Under the pieces are notes generated by a model that was not told the DNA's origin, searched no databases, and was given only the letters and a program-made list of their open reading frames with translations. Below, piece after piece: positions 63,377 to 64,000 of a stretch of 64,000 bases of DNA (positions are counted from its first letter, which is position 1; every line of letters begins with the position of its first letter). A program made the translations under genes and the position numbers. The stretch lies in the NCBI GenBank assembly GCA_963971305.1, contig CAXARO010000157.1:1-64000 (forward strand), read 5' to 3'. This DNA is from Arcuatula senhousia. Taxonomy: Eukaryota > Mollusca > Bivalvia > Mytilida > Mytilidae.

Positions 63377-64000
63377 AAGGCATATATACTTACTTTATGA
63401 ATCATTTTTAGGGTCTACTTGGTTTATTTTGGTCTTGGATACAATTGTCAATTTGTTTACAAACACAAGACCAATGTATTGGTACAATTTTGGCTCAGTA
63501 ACATTCATAATTCTCATGAAAACTCCATAGTAACCAGTAAAACACTCAAAGTCATTGTGCAATATGTGACGTCATTTCATACTTTTGCGACGTTTCATGT
63601 CTTTCGCATTCACAGATGGAACAATATGTGACTTAGAAACCATTTATAGTACATAAAATTAAAAATTATCATTAACCATCTACCACATGTATACAGTAGA
63701 TGCTTTTTTTTACATTTAGCTAGTAAAGTATGTTAAATGGGTATTGCACAAACCATCTGTAATACCCAAATTCTTAAATAAACTTAAAATGACCCTATTT
63801 TATGGCAAAACTAGGTGAAAAACAATTCCCTTTGAATGTTTTTTTTAGATTAACTATGTTTAATTGCCATCACAATATTACTTTTATTAAGATAATTATG
63901 TTAAATTGTTTAAAAAGCATAGTATTGATATAAGCTTCACATTTCAGCTTAAAACAGTTCATGAATGCAAAAAATCCAAAAATCTTCATCGCAAGGTCTT
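63377..64000 (+). repeat. Short satellite unit 38 (same junction, cut by window end)
   Basis: The ATAATGCTTTTAAAGGCAT junction is identical to that of unit 30, 10,646 bp downstream. Only 624 of its expected 755 bases are inside the window. Confidence 0.9.

Larger units (their letters stand above)
11752..64000 (+). repeat. 1413-bp satellite array, 36 full units plus two 755-bp units
   Basis: Head-to-tail units start at 11752, 13165, 14578, 15991, 17404, 18817, 20230, 21643, 23056, 24469, 25882, 27295, 28708, 30122, 31535, 32948, 34361, 35774, 37187, 38600, 40013, 41426, 42839, 44253, 45666, 47079, 48492, 49905, 51318, 52731 (short), 53486, 54899, 56312, 57725, 59138, 60551, 61964 and 63377 (short, cut by the window end). 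Units are near-identical. The only differences noticed are an extra T in two units, one substitution and the shared deletion. Each unit is AT-rich and has no open frame above about 96 codons. The small frames (70 codons plus, 83 codons minus) recur only because the unit does. This is a long-unit satellite, not 5S rDNA, histone or rRNA repeats. Near-identity implies recent amplification or strong homogenisation, and exact copy number depends on the assembly. Confidence 0.97.

Noticed and set aside
12452..63631. Recurring open frames in each satellite unit (70 codons plus; 83-96 codons minus; 63-64 codons in variants)
   Set aside because: They recur only because the DNA repeats. They overlap on opposite strands, are AT-biased, lack domains, and change length with one-base or junction variants.
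11752..64000. CRISPR array, rDNA, 5S or histone repeat
   Set aside because: Unit length, absence of spacers, absence of rRNA or histone coding sequence, and eukaryotic context exclude these.

Overview
The window is eukaryotic, AT-rich, non-coding DNA. It is most likely from a bivalve mollusc and plausibly a mytilid mussel. This rests on family recognition from memory, not a search. The clues are the molluscan motif AGTTATCTCCCTT (7988-8000) and its variant AAGGGAGACAACT in every complete satellite unit; a divergent copy of the 'CCTGNCTTRGGACAGG...ATGTGGCRGGGTTAAAC' block of mytilid dispersed repeats (7117-7160); a mytilid-style repeat tail ending in a (GAC)n tract (about 3380-3765); and a decayed non-LTR retrotransposon C-terminus of a type common in bivalve genomes. 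No complete protein-coding gene, tRNA or rRNA could be supported.

Layout of the left 11.75 kb, which is single-copy or dispersed-repeat DNA. Positions 1-729 show no gene. Positions 730-5690 form a 4.9-kb structure bounded by two roughly 600-bp, highly similar inverted arms (749-1347 and 5081-5676), each with a TATA box and a mini-ORF reading inward. Its interior holds a degenerate tandem repeat and dispersed-repeat sequence. Positions 5804-6240 (minus) are a frameshifted LINE C-terminal remnant. Positions 7433-7561 (minus) may be the end of a second retroelement ORF, with its 3' conserved block at 7117-7160. A short MITE with 43-45 bp terminal inverted repeats lies at 9375-9656. A 22-copy minisatellite lies at 10405-10864. 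Several perfect or near-perfect regulatory-type motifs (TCTCGCGAGA, CTCF-like, DR1) lie at 10.0-11.2 kb.

The right 52 kb, from 11752 to the window end, is one uninterrupted head-to-tail array of a 1413-bp satellite: 36 full-length units and two 755-bp short units, the last cut by the window edge. The units look essentially identical. The variants seen are one extra T in units 13 and 23, one C-to-T in unit 22, and the same 658-bp deletion in units 30 and 38. The deletion spacing defines a 10,646-bp higher-order period.

The main hypothesis is that the 1413-bp unit is composite: a 658-bp segment A followed by a 755-bp segment B. Segment A has imperfect terminal inverted repeats and is flanked by TTTAAA on both sides. 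The array's left edge and the left breakpoint of both short units fall at the same phase, the left terminus of A. This suggests a MITE-like element inserted into, then co-amplified with, a 755-bp satellite. Each full unit also carries two perfect CRE palindromes (TGACGTCA) and two hairpins, so the window holds 74 regularly spaced CRE sites.
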